Notes under the pieces: generated by a model | Databases searched by the model: none | Seen by the model: only the letters and a program-made list of their open reading frames with translations | What the model was told of the DNA's origin: nothing | In this document: in pieces, positions 51,165 to 61,641 of the stretch | Layout of the letters: each line of letters starts with the position of its first letter | Position numbering within the stretch: position 1 is the stretch's first letter | NCBI RefSeq assembly: GCF_004134865.1 | Contig: NZ_SDPO01000002.1 | Span: 558,001-622,000, forward strand | DNA: 64,000 nt | Direction of reading: 5' to 3' | Source of the DNA: Agromyces fucosus | Lineage (GTDB): Bacteria > Actinomycetota > Actinomycetes > Actinomycetales > Microbacteriaceae | Made by a program: the position numbers and the translations under genes

Positions 51165-52127
51165 CTACAGCGCTGCGAGCACGCGGCATCGCTCCGCGAG
51201 CGTTCGGCGTGACACGTCGATCTCCACGCTGACGCGGTCGTGACCGTGGGTGACGCCGGGCAGCACATGGAGTTCGCACGGTATGCCGGCCGCGAGCAGG
51301 CGCTGGGCGTAGCTGATCGATTCGTCCCGGAAGATGTCGAGATCGCCGACCTCGATGTACGCCGGCGCCAGGCCGGTGAAATCGGCGAGCCGTGCGGGAG
51401 CCGCGATCGGCGACACGGTGTCGCCGCCGACGTCGGCTCCGAGCACGGCACTCCAGCAGGTCCAGTTGGAGTCCCAGTCCCACGCGGCGTAGGGGGCGAT
51501 GTTGGGGTCGGGAACCGTGGTGCGATCGTCGAGCATCGGGTAGATGAGGACCTGTTTCGCGAGCGCGATGCCCCGGTCTCGAGCGAGGATCGCCGCTCCG
51601 GCGGCCACGCCGCCCCCGCCACTGTCACCCATGACGGCGATTCGCTCGATGTCGACACCGAGCTCGTCGGCGTGCTCGATGAGCCACTCCATGGCGTCGA
51701 CGGCGTCGGTGGCCATGCCCGTGCCCGGGTTCTCGGGTGCCAGGCGGTAGTCCACCGAGGCGAAGGCAACTCGCGATTCCTGCACGTAGTACCGGACGAG
51801 GCCGTCGTAGTACTCCGCCTTTCCGGCGACCATGCCGCCGCCGTGCAAGTAGACGACTGCGGGCCGGAGCTCGTCGTCCTGCCGGGTCTCGGGCTCGTAC
51901 CAGCGGAGGTCGAACCGTCCCTGCCGCGACGACGTGATCGTGTGCTCTCGCACGGAGACGCCCGTCGACAGCGGGGCGGGACATGCGGGCATCGACCCAT
52001 CGATCATGGCGCGCAGCCCGTGCACGTCGCCGCGCACAGGGGGCGTGAAGTCTCCGAGCGATTGCAGATTCTCGGCCAGGGCTCGGTACATGGCGGCGAT
52101 CTGTGGATCGAGCATCATCGTTGACAT
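51165..52127 (-). CDS. HSL-type alpha/beta hydrolase (esterase)
   Basis: A 320-residue esterase of the hormone-sensitive-lipase group. The oxyanion motif HGGGMVAG lies near 95, the nucleophile Ser in VMGDSGGGGVAAG near 168, and a late Asp (DLDIFRDESI) and His (GVTHGHDR) complete the triad. No signal peptide is present. A GAAAGGACG sits six bases before the ATG. It is divergent from a TetR gene with a perfect dyad between them, so it is probably induced by a substrate of the esterase or a related ligand. Confidence 0.92.
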   Translation of the reverse strand: MSTMMLDPQIAAMYRALAENLQSLGDFTPPVRGDVHGLRAMIDGSMPACPAPLSTGVSVREHTITSSRQGRFDLRWYEPETRQDDELRPAVVYLHGGGMVAGKAEYYDGLVRYYVQESRVAFASVDYRLAPENPGTGMATDAVDAMEWLIEHADELGVDIERIAVMGDSGGGGVAAGAAILARDRGIALAKQVLIYPMLDDRTTVPDPNIAPYAAWDWDSNWTCWSAVLGADVGGDTVSPIAAPARLADFTGLAPAYIEVGDLDIFRDESISYAQRLLAAGIPCELHVLPGVTHGHDRVSVEIDVSRRTLAERCRVLAAL

Positions 52128-52167
52128 CTCGACGTCCTTTCAGCGGAAGTGGTGCGGATCACACTAA

Positions 52168-52181
52168 CGGACATCTGTCCG
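52168..52181. promoter_or_regulatory. TetR operator CGGACA-TC-TGTCCG
   Basis: A perfect 6-base inverted repeat with a 2-base spacer, in the 92-base spacer between the divergent esterase and tetR genes. The position suits control of both promoters by the adjacent TetR protein. Confidence 0.65.
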
Positions 52182-52219
52182 ATTGTCATCCGATACGCTC
52201 ATGCTGAGGAGGCGGACCG

Positions 52220-52870
52220 ATGGGGCTGACAGGCATTCCACCCGCGGCGTTCATGCGCGACGGCGATCCGACCGACCCGAGGTCGGTGCGAACACGGAGT
52301 CAGTTGCTGTCCGCGTACGAGCGACTCCTCGCCTCGTCGAGTTCACCCACGGTCGCCGACCTCGTGCGTGCAGCCGGGGTGAGCAGGAGTTCGTTCTACA
52401 CCCATTTCGCGGGCATCGAGGAAGTGGGCGTCGCCGCACTCCGTTCGATTCTCGATTCCTTCGACCCGGTCGACGACGAACGCGAGCACAGGGGGCAGGT
52501 CGCGCCGACGGCGGCGAGTTTCCAGGACCTCTTCGACCACCTCGCCGCACATCGGGACCTGTGCGTCGCGGTGCTGGTTTCGGATGAGCAGATGCCCGCG
52601 CTTGCAGAGCTCCACGCCGCGCTGGTGACGCACGTCACCACCGCGATCGAACGCTCGCCGGCCATGCCCGTCGGCTTCGACGTCGACCGCGGGGCGCGGT
52701 TCCTCGTCGGCGGGATCCTCTCACTGCTGCACGAGGACCTGCAGACCGGCGCGGACGTCGACGGGGCGGGAAAGCTCGTCTCGGCGATGCTCCCCGAATG
52801 GCTGGCGCGCGACAACCTGCTCGACGCACCGCTGTCGGTGGCGCCCGGTGGCCTGACACCGACCCGCTGA
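52220..52870 (+). CDS. TetR-family transcriptional regulator
   Basis: A 216-residue regulator. The helix-turn-helix lies at about 26-70 (RSQLLSAYERLLA...TVADLVRAAGVSRSSFYTHFAGIEEV). The C-terminal part resembles TetR_C domains, with SVAPGG at the end. A GGAGG seven bases before the ATG supports the start at 52220. It is the probable repressor of the divergent esterase, binding the dyad at 52168-52181. Confidence 0.9.
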   Translation: MGLTGIPPAAFMRDGDPTDPRSVRTRSQLLSAYERLLASSSSPTVADLVRAAGVSRSSFYTHFAGIEEVGVAALRSILDSFDPVDDEREHRGQVAPTAASFQDLFDHLAAHRDLCVAVLVSDEQMPALAELHAALVTHVTTAIERSPAMPVGFDVDRGARFLVGGILSLLHEDLQTGADVDGAGKLVSAMLPEWLARDNLLDAPLSVAPGGLTPTR

Positions 52871-52975
52871 TGTGTCGGAAGCCCGTCGATGAGCGGGCGG
52901 GGCATACCGTCACCGGCTGCCAGGCTGGTCGCATGCCAACGGACCGATTCCGCGACAAGCCGGGTCCTGATGTTG

Positions 52976-53049
52976 TAGCGAGGGCGGGACTCGAACCCGC
53001 GACACCACGATTATGAGCCGTGTGCTCTAACCACCTGAGCTACCCCGCC
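52976..53049 (-). tRNA. tRNA-Met (anticodon CAT)
   Basis: A 74-base cloverleaf. Acceptor GGCGGGG pairs with CCTCGCT using G-U pairs, then a D-arm with GCTC...GAGC, an anticodon stem-loop CACGG-CTCATAA-TCGTG, and a T-arm GCGGG-TTCGAAT-CCCGC. The discriminator base is A. The CAT anticodon could also belong to a tRNA-Ile2 after modification. The stem sequences fit an elongator Met tRNA. CCA is not encoded. Confidence 0.93.
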
Positions 53050-53096
53050 GGGTAGGCTTCCCCCGCCCAGCCGAACGGCCGAACGAAGTGAACCAG

Positions 53097-53168
<72 letters not shown>

Positions 53169-53246
53169 ATGTTGCCGCACTTGGCAACCGTACGAGGATA
53201 TCACCTCTCGGCGGCACCTCCGAACCAGCGCGACCATGCCCTGCAA

Positions 53247-53576
53247 CTAGCCTTCTGCGAGTCCCCAGAGCAGGTACGGCCAGAGAATCACCAGTGCGAT
53301 GAGCACGAACCCGACCACGAACCACACCGCGGTCATCACATAGCCACCGATGATGCCGGTGAGGGCGAGCCCTCGCCCGCGTTGGGGAACTCGCCGCAAC
53401 TGCGCCCACGCGAGATGGCCGAAGATGACGGCGGTGATCGAGGCGTTCAGTCCCAACACGAGGGTCCCGGCGAGCAGCGCCACACTCACCTTTGCGAAGG
53501 CGTTCGTCGCGTTCGGATCCGGCGACGGCGCGTGTCCGAGCCTCATGGGCGCCGGGGGCGTCGCGGGAGGCTGCAT
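53247..53576 (-). CDS. DUF4190-like small membrane protein
   Basis: A 109-residue protein. A Pro-rich N-terminus is followed by two hydrophobic segments. Motifs fit DUF4190 (FGHLAWAQLRR, then GRGLALTGIIGGYVMTAVWFVVGFVL). Function unknown. GAGAGGA seven bases before ATG 53576 supports the start. It lies between the maltose locus and the tRNA genes, in the same direction as both. Confidence 0.85.
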   Translation of the reverse strand: MQPPATPPAPMRLGHAPSPDPNATNAFAKVSVALLAGTLVLGLNASITAVIFGHLAWAQLRRVPQRGRGLALTGIIGGYVMTAVWFVVGFVLIALVILWPYLLWGLAEG

Positions 53577-53635
53577 GAATGGTCCTCTCGGTCGGGGAAT
53601 CCGACAGTAGCCATCCGCCCGCGACTTCGTCGAAA

Positions 53636-55600
53636 CTATCCCCAGGACGGCGCCGAGACGCCCGGCAGGCTCCACGCGGCGAAGCCGGCTTCGTCGGCCT
53701 GAAGGGTCACGAGACCAGCGGATGCCTCGACTCGCGCCGTCCCGAAGAGTCGCGCCGCGACATCCGCTGAGCCGAGCTCGCCGAGCTCGCCGAGTCGACC
53801 GAGCGCGCCGAGCGCGACCGAGTCGATCGCGAGCGTGGCTGCCGAACGCGCGGCGAACACGAGCACCGACTCCTCGACCGACTCGCGCACGAACGCCACG
53901 GCGTCGTCGGCGATCGCGAGCCAGCGGATGCCGCCGGTCGCGAGCACCGGGCGCTCGCGGCGCAACCGAAGCAGCGAGCGGTACGTCTCGAGCACGGGCG
54001 CGACCTCGGGCGAGGTCTCGCTCCCCCACGGCATCGGCGTGCGCGAGGCCTCGCCGTCGACGCCGGTGAGCCCGAACTCGTCGCCGGCCCAGACCACGGG
54101 GATGCCGGGGAGCGAGATCGCGAGGCCGAGGGCCACGGGCAGAGCCCCGGGTCGCGCATGCGTCGCGAAGCGCGGGGTGTCGTGGGTGTCGAGCGCGTTC
54201 ATGGTCGCGAGGCGCGTGCGCCACGGGAAGCCCGCGGCGAACCGCAGGTGCGCCGCGTGGAAGTCATCGCCCGTGAAGGCAGGCACCTGTTGCAGCGCGA
54301 AGCCGAGGCCGCCGCCGGCCGGGCTGCCCGGTTCCAGCAGCCAGCTCCACAGCGGGCGGGTGAACGGCGTGTAGGTCATCGCCCCGTGCCACGCATCGCC
54401 CTGGAAGTCGCTCGCGGCGTCGTTCGTCGACTCCCCCAGCAGCAGCGTGTCGGGCTTCACGTCGAGCATCGTGCGGCGGATCGTCCGGCGCACCTCGGCG
54501 TTCAGGTCGGCTGAGCCCAGCCGGCCGGTCATGTTGGCGACGTCGATGCGCCATCCGTCGAGGTGGAACGGCGCTCCGAGGAACCGAGCCACGACCGAGT
54601 CGGGGCCCTCGATGAAGCGGCGGCGCAGTTCGTCGGAGCTCCAGTCGAACTTCGGCAGGCTCGGCACCCCGAGCCACGACTCGTAGCCGCCGCCGTCGGC
54701 CTCGTCGCGGAAGAAGTAGAACTGGCGCTCCGGCGTCTCTGCGTCGGCCTGCGCCGCGCGGAACCACTCGTGCGCATCGCCCGAGTGGTTCGAGGTCAGG
54801 TCGCCGATGACGCGGATGCCTCGGGCGTGCGCCGCCTCGACGAGCCGCACGAGCGCCTCGTCGCCGCCGAGCAGCGGGTCGACGAGGTCGAAGGTCGTGG
54901 CGTCGTAGCGATGGTTCGAGCGCGCCGGGAAGACGGGCGTCAGGTAGAGCAGGTCGACGCCGAGCGATGCCAGGTGGTCGAGCTTCTCACGCACGCCGTC
55001 GAGGTCGCCGCCGAACAGCTGCTTCGACCGGCCTGGGTACACGGGGTCGACGGGGTCGCCCCAGTCGGCCGCGATCGCCCATTCGGGCAGCTCGCCCGCC
55101 GCACGGAGCGCATCGAAGGGCGCCGCCGCCGACTTCGCGAAGCGATCGGGGAACACCTGGTACATCACGCTCGACGCCGCCCAGTCGGGCGCGGGCTCGT
55201 ACGCGACGAGCCTGAAGTCGTCGTGGTCGCGGGTCTCCACCGTCGACAGGCCGAGCTGGTTCAGCCAGTGCTGGCGGCCGTCGCCGCCGACGAGCAACCA
55301 TCGGTACCCGTGCACCGGGTTCTCGACCTCGACGGATGCCTCCCACCACTGCCAGCCGTCAGCCGAACCGTCGCTGCCCGAGCCCGTCGAAGGCAGCAGC
55401 ACGGCCTCGTCGAACCGCGGCTCCCGGTTCGGGTTCGACCGGGTGCCGACCCACGAGAGCGGCCCGAACGACTCGGGTACGCGCAGGCGCAGCCGCACCG
55501 TCTCGCCGAGCGCGGGCGTCTGCGTCGAGACGTGCAGCGGTGATCCGTCGTGGTGCGGAGCCAGTGGAGCCAGTTGGGCGAGTACGGTCGGCGGGGTCAT
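53636..55600 (-). CDS. GH13 maltodextrin hydrolase (neopullulanase/cyclomaltodextrinase-like)
   Basis: A 654-residue GH13 enzyme with an N-terminal beta-sandwich (about 1-130) of the type found in cyclomaltodextrinases and maltogenic amylases. Catalytic motifs are visible: GWRIDVANM (nucleophile Asp), LLLGESTND (acid/base Glu), LDTHDTPR (transition-state stabiliser Asp), and SNHRYDATTF (region I). It should cut malto-oligosaccharides or cyclodextrins in the cytoplasm. No signal peptide is seen. It is the last gene of the malE-malF-malG operon. The start at 55600 follows AAAGGTGATGGA. Confidence 0.93.
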   Translation of the reverse strand: MTPPTVLAQLAPLAPHHDGSPLHVSTQTPALGETVRLRLRVPESFGPLSWVGTRSNPNREPRFDEAVLLPSTGSGSDGSADGWQWWEASVEVENPVHGYRWLLVGGDGRQHWLNQLGLSTVETRDHDDFRLVAYEPAPDWAASSVMYQVFPDRFAKSAAAPFDALRAAGELPEWAIAADWGDPVDPVYPGRSKQLFGGDLDGVREKLDHLASLGVDLLYLTPVFPARSNHRYDATTFDLVDPLLGGDEALVRLVEAAHARGIRVIGDLTSNHSGDAHEWFRAAQADAETPERQFYFFRDEADGGGYESWLGVPSLPKFDWSSDELRRRFIEGPDSVVARFLGAPFHLDGWRIDVANMTGRLGSADLNAEVRRTIRRTMLDVKPDTLLLGESTNDAASDFQGDAWHGAMTYTPFTRPLWSWLLEPGSPAGGGLGFALQQVPAFTGDDFHAAHLRFAAGFPWRTRLATMNALDTHDTPRFATHARPGALPVALGLAISLPGIPVVWAGDEFGLTGVDGEASRTPMPWGSETSPEVAPVLETYRSLLRLRRERPVLATGGIRWLAIADDAVAFVRESVEESVLVFAARSAATLAIDSVALGALGRLGELGELGSADVAARLFGTARVEASAGLVTLQADEAGFAAWSLPGVSAPSWG

Positions 55601-55666
55601 TCCATCACCTTTCCACCTGCGCATGACACGCAGGTGACATGGCCGCACCGTCCGGGCGGGCGGCTG

Positions 55667-56670
55667 CTACTTCACGGCGCCGGCGGTCAGCCCGCCGACG
55701 ATGTACTTCTGCAGGAAGAGGAAGAGCGCCACGACCGGCAGCGCCGCGATGACGGCACCCGCCGAGAAGGCGCTCCAGTCGGCGTAGCGCGGGTTCGACA
55801 CGAGCTTCGTGAGGCCGACGGCGAGCGTCTGCTTGTCGGTGTCGATGAGCAGCACGGATGCCACGACGAACTCGTTGACCGAGGCGATGAACGACAGCAG
55901 TGCGACGACCGCGAGGATCGGGGCGACGAGCCGCAGGATGATCGTGAAGAAGATGCGGGCGTGACCGGCACCGTCGATCTTCGCGGCCTCGTCGATCGAC
56001 GCCGGCACCGTGTTGAAGAAGCCGTACATGAGGTACGTGTTCACCCCGAGCGCGCCGCCGAGGTACACCATGATCAGGCCGATGTGCGTGTTCAGGCCGA
56101 TCGCCGGGAACCAGTCTCCGATCGCGCTCATCAGCAGGAAGATCGCGACGACGGCGAGCAGCTGCGGGAACATCTGCACGACGACGATCGAGATCAGGCC
56201 GAAGCGACGGCCGGTGAAGCGCATTCGCGAGAACGAGTACGCGGCGAGCGCCCCGAGGAAGACCGTCAGCACCGCCGTGATGCCGGCGATCATGAGCGTG
56301 TTGCCGAACCAGGTGAGGAACGGCACCTGCGGGTCGGTGAGGATGCGCACGTAGCTCTCGAGGCCGATCGCCGAGAAGAGGGCGTTCGAGCCGGTGAGCG
56401 TGCCGTGCGGGTTCAGCGACGACGAGATCACGAAGACGATCGGGAAGAGCGAGAACACGACCATCACGATGCCGACGATGTGGCGCCACCCGGTCGCAGC
56501 GAACCAGCGACGAAGGTTGAACGGCCGGCGCGCGATCTCACGGCCGGGGCCGCCGTCGCCGCCGTCGCGTGCGATCGAGACGCTCGCACGCGTCGAGGCA
56601 TCCGCGAACTCCGCCGCCTCGCCGATGACGAGGCCGGTCTGGGTTCCGGGAACGGGCTGCTGGGCGGCCA

Positions 56671-56671
<1 letters not shown>
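55667..56671 (-). CDS. malG: Maltose/maltodextrin ABC permease MalG-like
   Basis: A 334-residue permease with six hydrophobic segments and a polar N-terminal tail of about 55 residues. The EAA loop that docks the ATPase lies in ASIDEAAKIDGAGHARIFFTI. The sequence pattern fits the MalG family (VVQMFPQLLAVVAIFLL, YADWSAFSAGAVIAALPV). It forms the channel with MalF and imports maltodextrins. It overlaps the malF stop by one base (TGATG). No malK gene is nearby, so a shared MsiK-type ATPase elsewhere is likely. Confidence 0.95.
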
Positions 56672-58290
<1,619 letters not shown>

Positions 58291-58319
58291 CCTGCTCGCT
58301 CTTCTCGTCGAACGTGAGT

Positions 58320-58358
58320 GCTCCGGGCCGGATGCCGCAGCGGCATCCGGCCCGGAGC
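58320..58358 (-). terminator. Intercistronic hairpin between malE and malF
   Basis: Arms 58320-58337 and 58341-58358 are perfect 18-base complements around a 3-base loop. The stem is built on CCGGATGCCG/CGGCATCCGG. It lies ten bases beyond the malE stop and before malF, so it can stop or slow part of the transcript and protect the malE message, as REP sequences do between malE and malF of Escherichia coli. Confidence 0.75.
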
Positions 58359-58368
58359 TTCTCAGTCG

Positions 58369-59601
58369 TTACTTGCTGATCGCGGCCTGCACGTCGGCGG
58401 CGAGCTTCTGCCACGTCGCGACGGGGTCGGCACCGTTGATGATGTCGGCCTCGGCGATGCCCCAGTACTGCCACACGGCGCCCATCGCGGGGATCGCGGG
58501 CATCGGCACTGCCTCGGCGCCGACGGCGGCGAAGCCGGCGACGATCGGGTCGCTCGACGCGGTCTCAGCGGCAGCCGAGAGCGCGGGGAGCACGTTGCCG
58601 GCCTTGAACAGCTCGAGCTGAACGTCTTCGGTGCCGATGTAGTTGACGAGGAAGTCGTTCGCGGCGACCTTGTTCTTCGACTCGGACGAGACGAAGAAGC
58701 CCTTGACGCCGGCGAACGGCGACGCGACCTCGGCGGTCGGGCTCGGCACGGAGTCGATCGCGACGTTGATGCCGGCGTCGGTCGCGGCGCCGACGTTCCA
58801 CGGGCCGGTCAGCCAGAAGGCCGCGGTGCCGTCGATGAAGGCCTGCTTGGCGATGTCGCCGTCGATGTCGGTGTTGAAGACGCCGGTGCCGTTCTTGCCC
58901 TGGCTGCCGAGCCACGTGGCGAACTGCTCGCCGCCCGCGTTGCCGAGCTGCAGGTCGGTGGGGTCGTAGCCCTCTGCGCCGCTGCCGAAGACGGGAGCGC
59001 CGAACGCGGTCTGGAACGGGTACAGGTGGTAGGGGTTGCCCTCTGCGCCCTGCTCGACCACGAACGGCTGGGTGAGGCCGGCGGCCTGGCCCTTGGCGAT
59101 CATGTCGTCGAAGCTCGTGGCGGCCTCGGGAACGAGGTCGGCGTTGCGGAGCACCGCGATGTTCTCCACCGCGTAGGGGAGCATGTAGGTCGTGCCCTCG
59201 TAGGTCGACGCGTCGATCGCGACCGGGAGGTAGTCGGCGGCGGAGTCGCCGAGTTCGATGGGGGCGACGACGCCGTTGGTCGAGAGCTCGCCCAGCCAGT
59301 CGTGGGCGCCCATGGTGATGTCGGGGCCCTTGCCGGTCGGAACCTGCTGGATGAAGTCGTCCTTGATGTCGGCGTTGTCCTTGCCGACGAGGTCGACCTT
59401 GACGCCGGTCTTCTCGGTGTATGCGTCAGCCGCGCCCTTCAGCGCGTCGACGCGCTCGGCGTCGACCCAGACCGTCAGCGTGCTGCTCGCCGAGGCTTCG
59501 CCCTCGGAGCCGCTGTCGCCGGCGGAGCAGCTCGCGAGCCCGAGCGTCGCGACAACCGCGACGGCCCCGGCAGCAAGGAGGCTCTTCGTGTTCACCCTCA
59601 T
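58369..59601 (-). CDS. malE: Maltose/maltodextrin-binding lipoprotein MalE-like
   Basis: A 410-residue solute-binding protein. A lipobox (LASC with Cys25) follows a signal peptide, so it is membrane-anchored. The mature part fits family 1 extracellular sugar-binding proteins (TLTVWVDAERVDALKGAADAYTEKTGVKV, DITMGAHDWLGEL, FWLTGPWNV). It captures maltodextrins for MalFG. AGAAGGG precedes the ATG at 59601. The promoter (TTGGTA, 17 bases, TATACC) overlaps a LacI-type operator. First gene of the minus-strand mal operon. Confidence 0.95.
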   Translation of the reverse strand: MRVNTKSLLAAGAVAVVATLGLASCSAGDSGSEGEASASSTLTVWVDAERVDALKGAADAYTEKTGVKVDLVGKDNADIKDDFIQQVPTGKGPDITMGAHDWLGELSTNGVVAPIELGDSAADYLPVAIDASTYEGTTYMLPYAVENIAVLRNADLVPEAATSFDDMIAKGQAAGLTQPFVVEQGAEGNPYHLYPFQTAFGAPVFGSGAEGYDPTDLQLGNAGGEQFATWLGSQGKNGTGVFNTDIDGDIAKQAFIDGTAAFWLTGPWNVGAATDAGINVAIDSVPSPTAEVASPFAGVKGFFVSSESKNKVAANDFLVNYIGTEDVQLELFKAGNVLPALSAAAETASSDPIVAGFAAVGAEAVPMPAIPAMGAVWQYWGIAEADIINGADPVATWQKLAADVQAAISK

Positions 59602-59721
59602 TGGTGTGCCCTTCTCAGTGTGCGTGAGACGGCGCCTTCGCCTGGTGAGAGTCGCCCGTTCCGCTGTGAAACGGGGCACCGCGCCCGAAAGGCCGTTCTT
59701 CCGTATGGAGTGCTCGCTTGG

Positions 59722-59735
59722 TGCAAGCGATTACA
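59722..59735. promoter_or_regulatory. LacI-type operator at the malE promoter
   Basis: TGCAAGCGATTACA, next to the malE -10 box, is a LacI/GalR-family half-dyad with the core GCAAGCG. An identical core recurs at 59819-59832. The regulator (MalR-like) is not in the window. Confidence 0.6.
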
Positions 59736-59764
59736 GGTATACCTTGCCTCGTCCCCTTTACCAA
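59736..59764 (-). promoter_or_regulatory. malE promoter
   Basis: On the minus strand, TTGGTA (59764-59759) and TATACC (59741-59736) are separated by 17 bases, a sigma-70-like arrangement. The LacI-type operator sits immediately downstream, so repression by blocking initiation is expected. Confidence 0.55.
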
Positions 59765-59818
59765 ATGAGGTAGCGCGTATTGATACCGGTTTGTAACCAT
59801 CGTGCGACGAGTAGAAAC

Positions 59819-59832
59819 TGCAAGCGTTTCCA
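59819..59832. promoter_or_regulatory. LacI-type operator at the alpha-glucosidase promoter
   Basis: TGCAAGCGTTTCCA, 31 bases before the alpha-glucosidase ATG, shares TGCAAGCG with the malE operator and resembles MalR-type sites. It overlaps the position of a -35 box for the alpha-glucosidase promoter. Confidence 0.6.
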
Positions 59833-59850
59833 TCAGGTATCGAGATGACG

Positions 59851-59856
59851 TACAGT
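59851..59856 (+). promoter_or_regulatory. -10 box of alpha-glucosidase gene (leaderless transcript)
   Basis: TACAGT ends seven bases before the ATG at 59863, so transcription would start at or next to the A of the start codon. No ribosome binding site is present before that ATG, which supports leaderless translation. Confidence 0.45.
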
Positions 59857-59862
59857 TTCCGC

Positions 59863-61539
59863 ATGACTTCCGAATGGTGGCGCACCGCCGCGATCTACCA
59901 GATCTACCCCCGGTCGTTCGCCGACGCGAACGGCGACGGCATGGGCGACCTCGCCGGCATCACCTCGCGCCTCGGTGCGCTGCAGGAGCTCGGCATCGAC
60001 GCGATCTGGCTCTCCCCCTTCTACACGTCGCCCCAGCGGGACGCCGGCTACGACGTCGCCGACTACTGCGACGTCGACCCGCTCTTCGGCACCCTCGCCG
60101 ACTTCGACGCGATGGTCGCCGAGGCGCATGCCCGCGGCATCCGCGTCATCGTCGACCTCGTGCCGAACCACTCCTCCGACGAGCACGAGTGGTTCCAGGC
60201 AGCACTCGCCGCAGCGCCGGGCAGCGCGGAGCGCGCCCGCTACCTGTTCCGCGACGGCCGCGGCGCCGACGGCTCCGAGGCACCCAACAACTGGGAGTCC
60301 GTCTTCGGCGGGCCGGCATGGACCCGCGTCGTCGAAGCCGACGGCACGCCCGGCCAGTGGTACCTGCACCTCTTCGACAGCTCGCAGCCCGACTTCGACT
60401 GGACGAACCCCGAGGTCCGCGAGGAGTTCCGCAGCATCCTGCGCTTCTGGCTCGACCGCGGGGTCGACGGCTTCCGCGTCGACGTCGCCCACGGCATGAT
60501 CAAGGCCGAGGGACTCCCCGACTTCACGCCCCCGGCCGAGGGCGGCAGCATGGGCGGCGCGGCGACCACCGGTGTGCCGCTCGAGCCCGAGATCTCGGCG
60601 GAGCCCGGCGACGGCGCTCCGTACTGGGGTCAGGACGGCGTGCACGAGATCTACCGCGACTGGCGGAAGCTGCTCGACGAGTACCCCGACGACCGCGTGC
60701 TCGCGGCCGAGGCCTGGGTCGATCCGCTGCCCCGACTCGCGAAGTGGGTGCGCCCCGACGAGATGCACCAGGCGTTCAACTTCGCCTACCTCGAGACGCC
60801 GTGGAACGCCGAGGCGCTGCGCCACGTCATCGACGACTCGCTCGCCGCGTTCGCCGCGGTCGGCGCGCCCTCGACCTGGGTGCTCTCGAACCACGACGTC
60901 GTGCGCCACGCCACTCGACTGTCGGTCACCGAGGCGAACCCGCAGGGCCACGGCCTCGGCCCGCGCTCGAAGGGCCTGCCCGAGTACGCGCCCGGCCTCC
61001 GCCGCGCCCGCGCCGCGACCGCGCTCATGCTCGCGCTGCCCGGTTCGGTCTACCTCTACCAGGGCGAGGAGCTCGGTCTGCCCGAGGTCATCGACCTGCC
61101 CGACGACGCCCGTCAGGACCCGACGTGGTTCCGCACGAACCACGAGCGCTACGGGCGAGACGGATGCCGCGTGCCCCTGCCCTGGGAATCGGCGGCGCCC
61201 TCGTACGGCTTCGGCCCGACGGATGCCGCGTGGCTCCCGCAGCCCGAGCAGTGGGCCGCGCTCGCGCGCGACGTGCAGCGCGGCGACGCCTCATCGACCC
61301 TCTCGCTCTACCGCGACGCCCTCGCGCGGCGCCGGGCGCACGACCTCGGTGCGGGCACGCTCGAGTGGCTGCCCGGCTACCCCGAGTCGACCGTCGCGTT
61401 CCGCAACGGCGACCTCGTCGTGATCGCGAACGCCGGGGACTCCCCCGTCGACCTGCCCGACGGCGACGTGCTGCTCTCGAGCGAGCCGATCGACGGCCGC
61501 ACGCTGCCCGCCGACACCACGGTGTGGCTCTCGGCGTAA
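59863..61539 (+). CDS. GH13 alpha-glucosidase
   Basis: A 558-residue GH13 exo-enzyme. Catalytic motifs are in order: DGFRVDVAHGM (nucleophile Asp), VLAAEAWV (acid/base Glu), and LSNHDVVRH (Asp). The N-terminal region opens with AIYQIYPRSFADANGDGMGDL, the usual alpha-glucosidase/maltase start. It splits maltose or maltodextrins to glucose in the cytoplasm. It is divergent from malE and shares the operator pair. ATG 59863 is preferred over 59845 because of a -10 box seven bases before it. A strong terminator follows. Confidence 0.93.
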   Translation: MTSEWWRTAAIYQIYPRSFADANGDGMGDLAGITSRLGALQELGIDAIWLSPFYTSPQRDAGYDVADYCDVDPLFGTLADFDAMVAEAHARGIRVIVDLVPNHSSDEHEWFQAALAAAPGSAERARYLFRDGRGADGSEAPNNWESVFGGPAWTRVVEADGTPGQWYLHLFDSSQPDFDWTNPEVREEFRSILRFWLDRGVDGFRVDVAHGMIKAEGLPDFTPPAEGGSMGGAATTGVPLEPEISAEPGDGAPYWGQDGVHEIYRDWRKLLDEYPDDRVLAAEAWVDPLPRLAKWVRPDEMHQAFNFAYLETPWNAEALRHVIDDSLAAFAAVGAPSTWVLSNHDVVRHATRLSVTEANPQGHGLGPRSKGLPEYAPGLRRARAATALMLALPGSVYLYQGEELGLPEVIDLPDDARQDPTWFRTNHERYGRDGCRVPLPWESAAPSYGFGPTDAAWLPQPEQWAALARDVQRGDASSTLSLYRDALARRRAHDLGAGTLEWLPGYPESTVAFRNGDLVVIANAGDSPVDLPDGDVLLSSEPIDGRTLPADTTVWLSA

Positions 61540-61555
61540 CCTCACGCGTCACCTG

Positions 61556-61589
61556 CGGCGCCGTTCCCGTCTCGACGGGGGCGGCGCCG
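61556..61589 (+). terminator. Terminator of the alpha-glucosidase gene
   Basis: Arms 61556-61571 and 61574-61589 pair around a TC loop. Two T-G pairs are wobble-compatible in plus-strand RNA, while the minus strand would have A-C mismatches. It is therefore suited to the plus-strand gene, 16 bases after its stop. Confidence 0.7.
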
Positions 61590-61641
61590 TCGTCGTTCGT
61601 GCTGCGCGCACCGGGGCCCGGGCGCGCGCCTGCGCCTACGC

